Notes under the pieces: model-generated
Database searches by the model: none
The model's input: only the letters and a program-made list of their open reading frames with translations
What the model was told of the DNA's origin: nothing
Assembly: GCA_033557675.1 (NCBI GenBank)
Contig: JAWQRM010000565.1
Location: 1-21,442, forward strand
Length of the DNA: 21,442 nt
Source: Coptodactyla brooksi
Lineage: Eukaryota; Arthropoda; Insecta; Coleoptera; Scarabaeidae
Reading direction: 5' to 3'
Position numbers and translations under genes: made by a program
Shown: piece by piece, positions 1 to 9,769 of the stretch
Layout of the letters: every line of letters begins with the position of its first letter
Numbering within the stretch: position 1 is the stretch's first letter

Positions 1-151
1 AAATACTGCAGCCGATATTAAAATAAACAGAAATTTTTTTTTACCCTATAGCTTGAAAACAAATACAAATCGGATATGAGTTTTTCTACATTATTTTTTT
101 GGATATAATACACTCCTGAAGTTTGGTACGTTCCTCCCCACTCACCCTGTA
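1..151 (-). mobile_element. End fragment of an element with a TACAGGGTG terminus
   Basis: Read on the minus strand, this stretch begins TACAGGGTGAGTGGGG and runs out of the window. The same TACAGGGTG terminus occurs at 10172 and, inverted, near 18112. This suggests a family of repeats with this end, although the foldback element at 10174 may begin one or two bases inside the motif. No coding sequence is visible in this part. The family assignment is an inference from the shared terminus only, and the other end lies outside the window. Confidence 0.4.
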
Positions 152-178
152 TATATATATATATATACATATATACTG
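149..178. repeat. AT-dinucleotide microsatellite
   Basis: A run of alternating T and A, interrupted by a C, directly abuts the TACAGGGTG element end at 143-151. It may be the expanded target site of that element. Confidence 0.8.
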
Positions 179-597
179 AAATTTCTACTAGCCTCTTTCT
201 AAAATAAAATATTTAGATTGTTTAGCAATATGAACAGGATTTAATTATGTATTATGATAGGATTGTAATTCTGTCATTAAAAATGCAATAATTAATGATT
301 ATATAACTGAAGTTAACATGTTAAATGTTAACATGTTAACATGTAGTTTAATAATTCTTAAATTATTAAAACATCAATATGGGCAGTGATACCAATCATT
401 TGTATTTTGTGCTATCGTTAATAGATTCGTTGCAAAATGCTGATTATGAAATATCAGCATTCTATAAGGATTATATTTTTTAAAATGTGATAACCTTAAT
501 AGAAAAAGCTTTATACAAGCTTCCAACTACTTTAACAATAAAATTTCTACTAGGTACTAGTAACTTAATGGAAATACTGTTCTGTTAAGAATTTTAC
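152..597. other. A+T-rich stretch without a gene
   Basis: I see no coding sequence here. At 312-343 the unit GTTAACATG is repeated in head-to-tail and palindromic fashion. At 437-460 ATGCTGAT and ATCAGCAT form a small inverted repeat. Confidence 0.6.
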
Positions 598-820
598 TTA
601 TAACTCAGAATTTGTTATAGTCAGGCCAATTTTCTCCACACCTTCGATTTTCTTATTAGTCAACTTACACTCACAATCTTCCCTCATTAGTTGTAAGGTT
701 TGTGAAAACAGCTGTTTAATATATATTTTAATAGAAAAGTGTTTGTTACGTGGTGTTACCAAGTACCACTCTAGTGCTTTAGAACCACCTTCTTTGGATA
801 ACCTATTGAAAAATTCTTGT
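598..820 (-). CDS. Candidate host-gene exon, protein not recognised
   Basis: On the minus strand the frame is open for 73 codons from 819 to 601, followed by TAA at 600-598. The residue mix is varied, with Trp, Tyr, Cys and Pro present and no low-complexity runs. It includes GGSKALEWYL near residues 11-20 and LQLMREDCECKLTNKK near 42-57. Immediately upstream is a textbook 3' splice site (TTTTATTTTAG, AG at 822-821), and in the putative intron the frame meets a stop within about nine codons. The final codon region also contains AAGTAAAA, which could be a weak donor instead of the protein end. There is no start codon at the beginning, as expected for an internal or last exon. I do not recognise the family, and it could also be a fragment of an unfamiliar transposon protein. 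Confidence 0.42.
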
Positions 821-1729
821 CTAAAATAAAATGATATGTTTGTGTTATCACAATGTTTATTCTATTAATACAGAATATGCGACGAGGTAGAACATCGCTT
901 GCGAATAATACCTATTAAAACTAAGGGAGGGCTTTGCTTTAAAATATACCATTTTAAACAACTTTATTAAATAATACAGGAAAAATATTAATTTCAAAAG
1001 TATTGTTTCAAATTCCCCCATTAACACATCTGCAAATATTCTCTCTTCTTATGAATTTTTACTTTCTCTTACCGGTGGGTATAAAGTATTGCATTCGCAA
1101 AAAATCGATGTCGAGATTTTGATGGATCTTGACGGATTTGGCTTTTTGTCTGTTCGTCTGTGTATCGTTTTTAGATTGCCACGTTACACTGAGTAAAACA
1201 ATACTTTGCATACAAGCTGGTTATTATATAATCTGGTCACGATAAGGATTTCGTAAAAATTGTACGTATGATTGAGGCACTTAACCTAAAAATTTGCTGA
1301 TTTTTTACAACTTTTTGTAACAAAAAATATTTTTGTAATCTACACAAAATTGTAAGTAAAAAGACTATAAGGATAGTATATGTTTAATATCAACAATTCT
1401 TGAGTTATAAGCATAATTAATATTAAAAACAGTCTCATAGGGGAAGAGGATATTTCGTTCTTAACCTCGGGTATTACTCTCTTTAGAAAAAGTTGTTTCA
1501 AACAAAAGTTGCATGACATCCAATTCTTCACAATTTGAAACTATTTTAGAATATACAGAGTGTTCGGATTTAAATCAGGGTGTAAGAGAAAGTCATGTGC
1601 GATGTCACATCTGCTAGTTTTGTTGTAACACTGACATTAGCTGGAATGTGTCTCCTGTTCTGGAAAGGAGCTTTAACTGCTCCTTTAATTTCGGATAGGT
1701 TTGAGTGTTTATAAATAATCAAATACAAG
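821..1729. other. A+T-rich stretch without a recognisable gene
   Basis: No convincing coding sequence is visible. The block around 1066-1300 contains a less A+T-rich segment with TTTGTCTGTTCGTCTGTG. That wording is common in dispersed insect repeats, but no terminus or coding motif confirms an element. A small inverted repeat, GGAGC and GCTCC, lies near 1668-1684. Confidence 0.5.
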
Positions 1730-2040
1730 AGTAGACTTAATAAAGACAGAGAGATAACACTTTTTAACCCTCTATATAGCTCAATCGACTAGGTGTAGTA
1801 GAGTTTAAAGAAACATTGGACAGGTTGGCAATTTGTAAAGGGCAGAGATTAAAGTATCTATCCTTAATCTGAAAATGGAGATGGGAAACTATATGGGGGA
1901 GAAATTATGTAAATGTAAATGGAAGTGAGATAAGGAAATGGTTTATTTTAATTAGTTGATCCAAAGCAATTAGACATCGCCTTTTTCATTGCTTTTAATG
2001 ATAGGCTTCGTTAGCAAAACGTGAATGGAGCAACTATTTT
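1730..2040 (+). mobile_element. Penelope-like element end sequence, copy 1 (degraded)
   Basis: This plus-strand block matches, with many substitutions, the blocks at 5940-6307 and 8130-8405 and the minus-strand block 9700-9388. Shared landmarks are a TAATAAAGACAGAG-like start, TATAGCTCAATC, GTAGTAGAG, and an ATTGGACAGGTTGGCAATTTG segment. It ends in a hammerhead ribozyme remnant, the layout expected for the terminal repeat of a Penelope-like element. No protein-coding part is attached to this copy. Confidence 0.6.
1991..2031 (+). ncRNA. Degraded hammerhead ribozyme remnant
   Basis: It aligns with the better copies at 9345-9387 and 17144-17186. GCTT opens stem I, TTAATGA stands in place of CTGATGA, then come GTTAGC, AAAA in place of GAAA, CGTG, and GGAGC closing stem I. 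Two catalytic motifs are damaged, so it should be inactive. Confidence 0.5.
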
Positions 2041-2763
2041 TGAGTTTGGGTGTTGTGGTGATAGATGTTTAAAACTATTTGCATTTTTGATTTATGCAGG
2101 CTAGAGGGTTTCAAAAATAGGGCATGAATAGTGTAACCGATTTTTTGGGTTAGATAATTTTTTATTGCCGTTTAATCCATCACTATGTTTATTGTAATTT
2201 TGTGTGAAACATTTTTCTATGAAATATTTCTGCAGGCAGAATACCAGATTACACCTATCATACATCCTGCTAAGTCCAATTTTACTGCGGTTATTTTGCA
2301 GTCCTCGGGGGAAGCTAAAAATGAGCTCCGAATAGAAATTTTCTGCGGCTACAGCCAATAAAAATTTGTCCACCGCCGGAAACTTTTCCATTTTAATTTC
2401 GCGCCACGCCGCCAGTTTTACCATACATTTGCATTTTTGTCCTCTCCTGAGCGCCACCTGAGGCGTAACCGTGCTGGGCGAAACCGATAAAACCTAATAA
2501 AAAAAGTCAAATGGTCCACTTGCTTCTACCGCAATCTAGAGGCTTATCTCGGCTACCCGAGCCACGGGAACTGAAGTGCAAGGAGATAGCATCCTCTAGT
2601 GCTGCATTTAATTAAAAACAATTTTATTACTAAATGCTCACACAAACTTGTTACTTCCGTGCTAGCCGGAAAAAAAGATTTTTATGCGATTATGATTAAC
2701 TCTTTTACTGCAAATGGTACCATACATTTTCGTACAAATATGAATTGTTGGAACAAGAAAATA
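2041..2763. other. GC-richer unassigned stretch
   Basis: Base composition rises noticeably around 2280-2600 compared with the surroundings. A 118-codon open frame on the minus strand (2457-2101) covers part of it. I see no recognisable domain, splice pattern or convincing codon bias, so I do not call a gene. It could be unique regulatory or untranslated DNA, or an unfamiliar repeat. Confidence 0.4.
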
Positions 2764-2996
2764 ATGACCTCCAAGTCGGGATTCGAAACTGCGATGTTCT
2801 GCTTTCACGACAGTTGAAACACAAAAGGATAATGTCTTCTGGTTTCAGTAAAACATTTTATTCTATGGATAACAATTCGCGTAGCCCACTTGGCAGGAGA
2901 GCAATCTGCTTACTTAACTTAAGTGTTAGATCGAAATCCATAGCCCCAGACTGAAAGCGCTATCCTTCAGCTAAGTATTTAATTAAAAACAATTTT
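2606..2996. repeat. Exact 20-bp direct repeat pair
   Basis: The 20-mer starting ATTTAATTAAAAAC occurs at 2606-2625 and again at 2977-2996 in the same orientation. The intervening 350 bp includes the SINE-like fragment at 2764-2812. The sequence is A-rich, so chance or slippage cannot be excluded. It could also mark the flanks of an insertion. Confidence 0.5.
2764..2812 (-). mobile_element. Fragment of a tRNA-derived SINE
   Basis: On the minus strand it reads GTGAAAGCAGAACATCGCAG and continues TTTCGAATCCCGACTTGGAGG. The middle matches a polymerase III B box (GTTTCGAATCC). It aligns with the better tRNA-like copy at 11843-11921 (GAAAGCAGAAGGTCGCAAG, then TTGGAGGTGA). The A-box half is not recognisable here, so this is a partial copy. 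Confidence 0.5.
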
Positions 2997-4390
2997 TCGA
3001 CCCTGTTTCTAACGTTTATTGTGGGATGCAGACAAGCCCTGGAGCAGCGTCCTTAATTTCCTAATCAAGGAACAGACGGTAGGAACGAACAAAGTGCCTC
3101 TTGAGGGATCTCCTTCATTTTTATTCGACCAGGAAACGGATGTTGTTGTGTTGTACCTAAGGGTATATTTTCTTTCCACCGTCCAACTGGAATCACTCGA
3201 ATCAAAGAGAGCCGTAAATTATTGAAAAGAGATCTTTCTAAATAAATCCTGATTTGAAGAAAAATATAATATTTATTCAGATTTATTTAAATAAAATATA
3301 TATAAATAAATATATTTTAATTAGAAAGTCATATTGTAAATTGTACACGATAGATACATCTTCCAGGATACGTAAAGCAGTTCATGGTTCAAAAATTATT
3401 GCGGTGACAACAGGAAAATATGCATTTGGAGGTCTATCTCTCTGAAACTACTTCTCGGAAAACATTACAGGAAACGTTATTACAATTGGTGCTTAGTTCT
3501 TAAAATAAAAAGGTTTCAAAACTAAGTTAGTTCTTGCCACTAGCTACTAAAAATTATGATATTGTCACTGAATGTAGAGCAGTATACCTGGACATAATTT
3601 TATCAGTTTATCAGTTTTATCAGTTTTTAGCAGTAATTTTATATCTAACTACATATTTTTTCACATTCAAATGAAAAATCGTACATAAGTTCAATTTTGT
3701 TATCTCAAAAATGATGTCGGAAACTAACGCGATTAAGTGCCATGCTCATTATAGTATTTTTGAGAGCTAGTTATACCTTGTTAAGGGGACATAAGTAATA
3801 CAAACTGTCGACACTTGGTTAGACATATTTTAATTTACGATTAAGCTCTGTGTAAAAATGTTGAATAGTAATTTATAATTCATTCAATAAGTGGTTAGCA
3901 AAAGTTTTTTATTCGTTGACATCTAAACACAATATGAATGCCTAAGAAAAGAAACCTTACCTTATTTTTAACCAAAAGGTTTCTATTCCAAGCTAAAGTT
4001 CATCCTTTTAACAACTCGTTAGTTTACTAGCATTGACTTATGCTAGGAAATTTATTAGTAAATTAATGTGCTGTTGATGTATAAGTCATCGGTTGCAATG
4101 TTCTTGTATTTTAACTGGACGCTACAAGTAACCTTCCATATTTGAAATAACCAATACATTAACAAATAATTAACCTAAAATTGATTTATATTCTAATTTA
4201 TATAATTACTTACTTAGCACATTTTAGACATATATTATATTAATATATGTCTGACCATACAACTAAACCCAGTAAGTCCTTTGAACTTCTGCGCGGATGA
4301 ACTTAAAGTTCTTGGTAAATGCTTGTTTAATCCTCGATAGATTTCGATAGTTTTATAAGAAACTCAATATTTGTGACTGTACCTATATGA
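2813..4390. other. Long stretch without a recognisable gene
   Basis: 3019-3225 has an open frame in a GC-richer patch, but I find no family motif. The rest is A+T-rich, with an extreme AT block at 3260-3320. There is a near-perfect palindrome around 4227-4253 (AGACATATATTA paired with its complement). I see no transposon termini or RNA genes. Confidence 0.5.
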
Positions 4391-5449
4391 TGACAATTAA
4401 ATAACGAGAATTTTAATTTAAATCGTCGAACATATATATTGTCACCTCTTCCAAACCCATTCAATTAGCACGAACCCAAGTTTATGCTAATCGGTTAACA
4501 GGTTACAAAGTTGCAGCCATTTGAATGACGGTAAAAATTGTGTTGATGTCGTAAAAACACAATGGAAAAAAGAGCAAATATGAAATTTTGTTTTAAACTG
4601 GGGAAAAATGTGCTGAGGCTTACGAATTAATGAACAAAGCATTGTCCAGAAAAAAAATCATAAAATTGCCCAGAGAGTAAAACCCCTGCTGAATTGGTAG
4701 AAAAAATACATAAAACCATTGCTCATGGCGGAAATTTTACTGTGAGAATGTCGGCTGAAAAATTAAACACAAACAAAGGAAATGTTCGTCAAATTTTACT
4801 CGTGCAGAGCATTGTAAAGACCTACTTAAAACAGCTGAAAATGATCCAGATTTTCTTGATTCGATCATAACTGGTGCTTTAAATATGATCTAGAAACTAA
4901 GTACCAATCTGGAGAATGGAAGTCGAAAGGCAAGCCAAAACCAAAAAAAAATCAGGTGTCCACAAATCAAGAATCAATACAGTGCTGATTACTTTTATGA
5001 TTCACAAGGGATTGTCCATAAACAATTTGTTTCACAAGGCAAAACTGTCAATGGAAAATATTAGTAGTTTTAGTAGTTTTACATCGTTTGCGGTCATACG
5101 TGTTAGGTCTGAATACCCAACAGAAAAACAGCTCTTTTTATTGCATGAAAGTGCATCACCACATAAAACTTTAAAAGTTCATAAATTTTTGACTGAAAAA
5201 ATATCTGTATCATTTATCACCCACCGTATTCGCCTGATATATCACCACGTGACTATTCTCATTTCCCTAAACTGAAAATTGCGATGAAATGATCGTTTTC
5301 TGCAGATACTAAAGGCCATTACTAAGGATGACATATAAAAATCTATGCAGTGTATTGAGTTAAATGCAACCTATTTTGAAAAAACATAACTTTTAAACAT
5401 AATTCATTGTGTATTTTTTTATATATCTGAAAATTGTAATTTTTTGTCA
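4391..5449 (+). pseudogene. Decayed mariner transposase and element (copy 1)
   Basis: The left end starts TGACAATTAAATAACGAGAA, the same terminus seen inverted at 15131 and 16894. A mariner transposase start is readable at 4563 (MEKRANMKFCFKLGK), the typical helix-turn-helix N-terminus. Later pieces in shifting frames include a linker and TG(D)-like catalytic region near 4870, FKYDLETKYQS near 4880-4910, HESASPHKTLKVHKFL near 5152-5197, and YSPDISPRDY near 5226-5255, the region of the last Asp of the DD34D triad. The first catalytic segment is partly deleted, and there are several frameshifts and stops. A reduced right terminus ending TTGTCA then TA is visible at about 5449. The length of about 1.06 kb is a little below a full mariner. 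It is inactive. Confidence 0.88.
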
Positions 5450-5779
5450 TATTGGGTATATTTGACACATTTTGACATTGAATAATGAGGTTGTGGGCAT
5501 CTTTTGAAACAGTTCCGATAAGTAAACTTACATGATTAAAGTCTTCTTTTAGCCCATTGTAATTGAACAGAAAAAATGCTTCTATCATGTCTATTTTATC
5601 GTTTAAAGAGTACATTAAAACTGAACTTTACCCCATAACGTCAACTTTTGCATTTCAACAAATTCAATCGCCTAGATTCAAAAAATAGCAGTCCACGAAT
5701 TGATGTTATTAATTTTCTTCAAAACCATACAAGATATGAAAGTTCAGTACGAAAATATAAGACGTCACCTAAATCAATA

Positions 5780-5852
5780 AGTAAAATAATTGTTACCACT
5801 ACAAATCTTCTCCGGCGCATATTCCCCAACCAAGTTAACATCATCAACAGCG
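5780..5852 (-). ncRNA. Degraded hammerhead ribozyme and PLE tail
   Basis: Read on the minus strand from 5852, this matches the PLE hammerhead copies. GCTG opens, TTGATGA replaces CTGATGA, and GTTAAC/GTTGGG form a weakened stem II. GAAT replaces GAAA, and a tail containing TTTGTAGTGGTAACA follows. The tail corresponds to the TTTTGGTGTAGTGGT tail of the other copies. Core mutations predict no activity. Confidence 0.55.
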
Positions 5853-5939
5853 ACGAAAGAGTAAATAGTAACCGATTTATTCTAGCATGGCCGAACACGG
5901 TTTTAACAGCAACCATAAGATAAATGTAGATATCTTAAA

Positions 5940-6320
5940 ACTAATTAATTAGAAATGTATCCAACAACAGATTCTTAGAATCATTTGAAAGTTTAGAGTT
6001 TATCAAATAGGCTTAATAATGACAAAGATCTAATACTGGTTAGATATTGTGTGTAGCTTAATTGATTAAGCAGAATTAAGAAAATGTTGAATGGATCAGC
6101 AATTTGTAAAGAGCATAGACTAGAGTCTCTATCCTAGCTATTCTGAGAGGAATTATATAAGCAGGATTTGGAGAAGGGATAGGAAAATGCATAGTTGCTT
6201 CCTGATTGGTTGTGCTAAATTAGACGTAGCCCTTTTAGACTAAATAAGTAAGTCTCTTTTCATCTCTCCTGATGATGCTAACCCGATTAGCTAAATGTAT
6301 ATCGAACAAGTATTTTTAAG
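5940..6320 (+). mobile_element. Penelope-like element end sequence, copy 2
   Basis: It begins near AAATGTATCCAACAACAG, which is also found on the minus strand at 9750-9735 next to the ribozyme end of the 9.3-kb element. It continues through TTGAAAGTTTAGA, TAGCTTAATTGATTAAG, and an ATGTTGAATGGATCAGCAA segment related to copies 1 and 3, and finishes in a hammerhead-like motif. On its left lies an oppositely oriented tail (5780-5852), so two PLE ends are arranged back to back around 5900. Confidence 0.6.
6264..6307 (+). ncRNA. Hammerhead ribozyme with a damaged core
   Basis: CTGATGA is intact at 6269-6275, followed by T and a good stem II, GCTAAC (6277-6282) with ATTAGC (6286-6291) around a 3-nt loop. 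The next motif is TAAA instead of GAAA, and stem III is lost. The change of the conserved G12 position should abolish cleavage. Confidence 0.65.
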
Positions 6321-6487
6321 TTTTAGTGGAATAGTGACAATTGTTCAAGTTCGTTGCAATGTCAAAAGTTTCAAACTCACAACTGCACTTAGATAGATAG
6401 GTTTGTTAAAAAGTTCTAAGTAATTAAGCACCAGCATTAAAACGTTTTGGTAAGCTCCACCTGCACTACCAATATCTAAAAACATCC

Positions 6488-6800
6488 AGGCTTCCAAGCG
6501 AAGCATGGGGAGCCTTTATAAACGCAGTAACCAAGTTTTTGGGCAACAGCAAGGATCCGAACTTCAAATCAGCCGCTGACAACATACTGCGGAAGCACAA
6601 AAACTTAGGTTGTTCCCTGAGCTTAAAGGTTTACTTCCTAAATTCAAATTTGGCTTATTTTCTTCAAAATTTGGGTGCCGTTAACGGAGAGATGGGTGAG
6701 ATTTCATCAGGGCATTAAACAAATGGAAAAGAGGAAAACAGAACATAAAAGGAAAATCGCGAAGTAGAGCTTGGGCGGTTCAAAGAGCCTTCTACACATG
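6488..6800 (+). pseudogene. Pseudogene fragment of a dispersed arthropod protein family
   Basis: In one frame from about 6488 to 6693 the translation reads smoothly, including SEAWGAFINAVTKFLGN, FKSAADNILRKHKNLGCSL and LKVYFLNSNLAYF, then NLGAVNGEMGE. A one-base shift is needed to continue with FHQGIKQMEKR, after which there is a stop. This pattern, with a LGAVN/SDEQGERFHQ-like block, resembles a family I recall from many uncharacterised arthropod proteins linked to repeats. I cannot name a function. It sits 180 bp after a PLE end. It is broken by the frameshift and lacks both ends of the protein. Confidence 0.6.
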
Positions 6801-8032
6801 AAGTAAAATTGTGTACTTTATAATATTGTATGGTGATTATTAAAATTGCATAGTGATCATTTACTGTACCAAATCTAATTTTCGGTCAGTGTTATTTACG
6901 TAATTCCGTACAGCACAGTATAATGTAGTGATGCGTCAGTGATCCAATTATCCTCCTATTAAATGCACTAGCGCCTTCACTAATAAACTATTAATATTAC
7001 AATGGTAATGTTAAACTGATAATGGTGCATGATGCTTATTACTATGACTGTTCTTAAAAGTGGCCTGATTTTTTTGATAAGAATAATTTTGCAGTGTTAT
7101 TAACGTTAAATCCAAAAACTAAATTTGGATTTTATCTGCTGATATAAATTTATATAGTTTGAATGCATATTATATGCAACTACCTGAAGAATATTCAACT
7201 GCGTTTGATCATGTACCACTAAACGCTGAATTTAATTTATTTTTCTAGTTATGGCTATTATTTTGTTTTTGTTTCATTTTATTTTATTGTCGGTAATCGA
7301 ATACATATTTTGATATTCCTAATATAGTAAATAAAAGAATAATGGTTCATAATGGAACATAATTTGAAAAATACAACGTTTAAGATGTGTAGTTATCAGA
7401 ATATTACTGGTGCTCAATTGTATTATAATTAATAACTTTTTAGGTATAAAACGGGTTTGTTTGGAAACTAGATATTTTGATAAGAGAAACTAGAGACCTT
7501 CTCCATTCGTGTAAGAATAATCAGTATTGCAATGGTGTGCTTCCTGTTTACTTAAAAATAATTTATTTTATTAATCTTATATTGTCTAGGAAAAAAATTC
7601 TTTAGATAATGCATGTCACTCCATGTCGTACATGCAGAGAGGTCTTAAGAGTCTTTAATGAAAATAAGGCAGGATAAATTTAAGATTTTCGTCCCAAAAT
7701 GGAAAATGAACTGGAAATATTTGAATATATCTCCAAACCGACAAAAATATATAAAAAAGTCATCTAAATATAATAATACATCTAAAGTGAATTATTTATT
7801 AAACATTACTGTGTTGGCAGGTTTATATTATTCAGAATATACACTTTATTTATGATAAAATTACAATTAAAATTTTGAAAAGTATCATTTGAAACTATTT
7901 TGTAATGCTTCAAAGTTTCTGAGTGCGAAAAGAATTTCCTTTGGATAGTTTAACATCATTCATTTCGCAAATGGTCATAAAAACTCAAAATATATAAAAA
8001 CACAAACGCATTATATTATTTATGTTACAACT
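6801..8032. other. A+T-rich stretch without a gene
   Basis: I find only short open frames with AT-driven residue composition and no domains, RNA genes or element termini. Confidence 0.55.
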
Positions 8033-8100
8033 TTAATTAAGAGCTTCCTCAGGATGATGCCGCTACAAGACACATTCTAAAATGTGTCCAATAAATGAAC
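8033..8100 (+). repeat. Repeat with CTTCCTCAGGATGATG motif and hairpin
   Basis: AATTAAGAGCTTCCTCAGGATGATG here is echoed at 8411-8436 (AATTAAGGGACTTCTTCAGGATGATG). It is followed by a stem GACACATT/AATGTGTC with a 4-nt loop at 8069-8088. The layout is faintly like a decayed hammerhead, but the core motifs are absent, so I call it only a repeat. Confidence 0.35.
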
Positions 8101-8129
8101 ACATTTGTATAATAGATTCCTGGATTCAC

Positions 8130-8405
8130 AATCTCAACAAAAACAATGACCTAATACCGTTTAGCCCCCTGTATAGCTTAATAGGCAAGGTATGGTAGAG
8201 TTACGAAAACATTGGACGGATTGGCAATTTGAAACCAGATTATTCATGCCTAGACTACAAAGGGTGGGGTAAAGTAGAGAAACGCTTAATTCCTTCATAA
8301 TTCGTTGTTCCAAAGCAGTTAAGATGCAATTAGCAGTCGTTTTGTAGAATAAATAACCACATAAGTCAGTTACTAGTTAATTTTTCATTGCTCCTGATTG
8401 TTACG
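8130..8405 (+). mobile_element. Penelope-like element end sequence, copy 3
   Basis: It shares CAATGACCTAATACCGTTTAG, TATAGCTTAATAGGC, ATGGTAGAG, and ACATTGGACGGATTGGCAA with copies 1 and 2. It ends TTTTTCATTGCTCCTGATTG at 8380-8401, where the ribozyme would begin. Only GCTC plus CTGAT remains, and the rest of the ribozyme is truncated by the 8406-8450 repeat. Confidence 0.55.
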
Positions 8406-9254
8406 ACTATAATTAAGGGACTTCTTCAGGATGATGTTGCTGCAGTATGTATCGATGCAAAAATGAGTGATATCATAATTTCACTTTTCTATTCCGCGTT
8501 AAAGATGCTAAAAGCTGAAGGTTCCAATACCAACTGGAACTCTGCATTGGGCAGCCGTATTATACGATTATGACCTAAGTCTCTTAACTTCCATCTTCAT
8601 TTGTTCCATATAGTATGTTCTATATACTTTTACCAACGTTATATATTCGGAAAACAACCATACGAAGTAGCATAAGAACATTACATACATAATATCTTGT
8701 TAAGCTTATGCCCATCGCAAAGGTGAAAAGCTTTGAACGTGAAAATTAAATTTGTTAGGTTGGACGTCACGTTTAAATGATGTAAGGCAAACGATACATA
8801 TATCACAAATAAGACCTTTCTAAGCACATCAGTCCCTTCACTGAAGGGACACGGGAATGACGGACTTCTTTCCTCTTGCCTTTTTCGTGTTCCTGTTACA
8901 AATTCGTTTTTAGGGTCTGTCGAAATTCTAAAGTTTAGCTTTAAATCTCCCCAAATTTAAGGAAACCAACTTTTCCGCTTTTTACTCCCGAGTTATCTCG
9001 CCTGTTTTCGCTTTTGGTCACAGACCAGGAAGTTTTTGCTCTTACGATGAATTGATCTCCGGGTGATTTGATATTTTCATCTCCGGGTGGCACTTTAATT
9101 TAGAAGTATGTACAAACTGTAACATAGTGTTATTTCTTTGAAGAATCCTAAATTAAACACGAAAGCACATTTTGCAATGTTACCTAGATATTTTATGCTC
9201 TCAGCTTGATAAGTAATCAATACAGAATCTTACTAATTTTATTTAATGTTATTC
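8406..9254. other. No recognisable gene; small repeats
   Basis: Contains the second CTTCTTCAGGATGATG repeat at 8420-8440, a GTTCCA/TGGAAC inverted repeat near 8520, and a perfect hairpin GTCCCTTCA/CTGAAGGGAC at 8832-8850. ATCTCCGGGTG occurs twice, near 9055 and 9080. The GC-richer block 8830-9100 may be a fragment of an unknown repeat. A short open frame at 8388-8573 has no family motif. Confidence 0.45.
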
Positions 9255-9269
9255 ATATTTAAAATAACA

Positions 9270-9302
9270 CTTTGTTACTAAGCCTTTGGCTTAGCAACAA
9301 AG
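9270..9302. repeat. 15-bp hairpin in PLE tail
   Basis: CTTTGTTACTAAGCC and GGCTTAGCAACAAAG pair at 14 of 15 positions around a TTT loop. The equivalent tail at 17063-17143 has CAAAGCCAAAGGTTCC at the same place, so the hairpin is a variable part of the tail. Confidence 0.8.
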
Positions 9303-9344
9303 TTAAATAATGCCACCACTACACCAAAACCGAAAGGTTTGTTT

Positions 9345-9387
9345 GCTTTACGCACGTTTCGCCAACCATGTTGGCATCATCAGAAGC
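9345..9387 (-). ncRNA. Hammerhead ribozyme of PLE-1 with intact core
   Basis: Read on the minus strand, GCUU (9387-9384) opens stem I and CUGAUGA (9383-9377) is the first catalytic block, followed by a single extra U. Stem II is GCCAAC with GUUGGC around AUG. GAAA (9360-9357) is followed by a two-base-pair stem III (CG-UG-CG), UA as the cleavage dinucleotide (9350-9349), and AAGC closing stem I. All canonical conserved bases are present. Hammerheads of this compact type are known in Penelope-like retroelements, where they self-cleave element RNA. Activity is inferred, not shown. The extra U after CUGAUGA deviates from the usual consensus. Confidence 0.82.
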
Positions 9388-9769
9388 GACGAATACAAAT
9401 ATTCAAATGTAAAAAACTACTCTACGTTCTATTTTCATACTAAAAGGTGGCAATCAGATGTTACCCTACTGTCTGTTTCTGGTGTGATTTTGCTAACCGA
9501 ATGAAGATGACCCTTGTACATTCCTTTAGTTAACCTTATTTTCTTTTATGTTATATTAGATTATAAGGGACTCAATTCTCTACCCTTCTCTAACTTACTA
9601 ACCCATACAATTATTTAACTTTAGCTGGTGTAATAAGCTATTCAGAGGACTGAACCTATTGGGCCTCTGTCTTTATTAAGTCTATTCTTACATTAGATAA
9701 TTTTTAAACTTTCAAGTGCATCCAAGAACCTGCTGTTGGATACATTTCTAAGTAATTTTAAATTGTATA

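Larger units (their letters stand above)
9255..9765 (-). mobile_element. Inverted left end of composite PLE-1
   Basis: On the minus strand this reads from AAATGTATCCAACAGCAG (about 9750) through TAGACTTAATAAAGACAGAG and AAGGTTAACTAAAGGAATG to the ribozyme at 9387-9345. It finishes with a tail containing GGTTTTGGTGTAGTGGT (9333-9314). The stretch from 9555 to 9310 is matched on the opposite strand at 11396-11640, so the two ends of this element form inverted terminal repeats. The tail ends in a hairpin at 9270-9302. This is an end sequence, not coding. Confidence 0.7.

Noticed and set aside
312..343. GTTAACATG repeats as a possible CRISPR or satellite array
   Set aside because: Only about three units in 32 bp with no spacers. 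A simple local duplication in eukaryotic DNA is enough.
2101..2457. 118-codon open frame on the minus strand in a GC-richer patch
   Set aside because: No domain, splice site or family motif, and the last third becomes low-quality AT-derived sequence. The composition of the patch alone can explain the open frame.
3019..3225. Open frame preceded by an acceptor-like TGGGATGCAG
   Set aside because: The residues show no recognisable family, and no donor fits well. Too little to call an exon.
5648..5923. Overlapping open frames on both strands
   Set aside because: The interval overlaps a degraded ribozyme and PLE tail on the minus strand, which explains the sequence as non-coding.
8033..8450. CTCAGGATGATG repeats as possible hammerheads
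   Set aside because: Neither CTGATGA nor GAAA is present in the right places. Only a GATGATG string and an unrelated hairpin support it.
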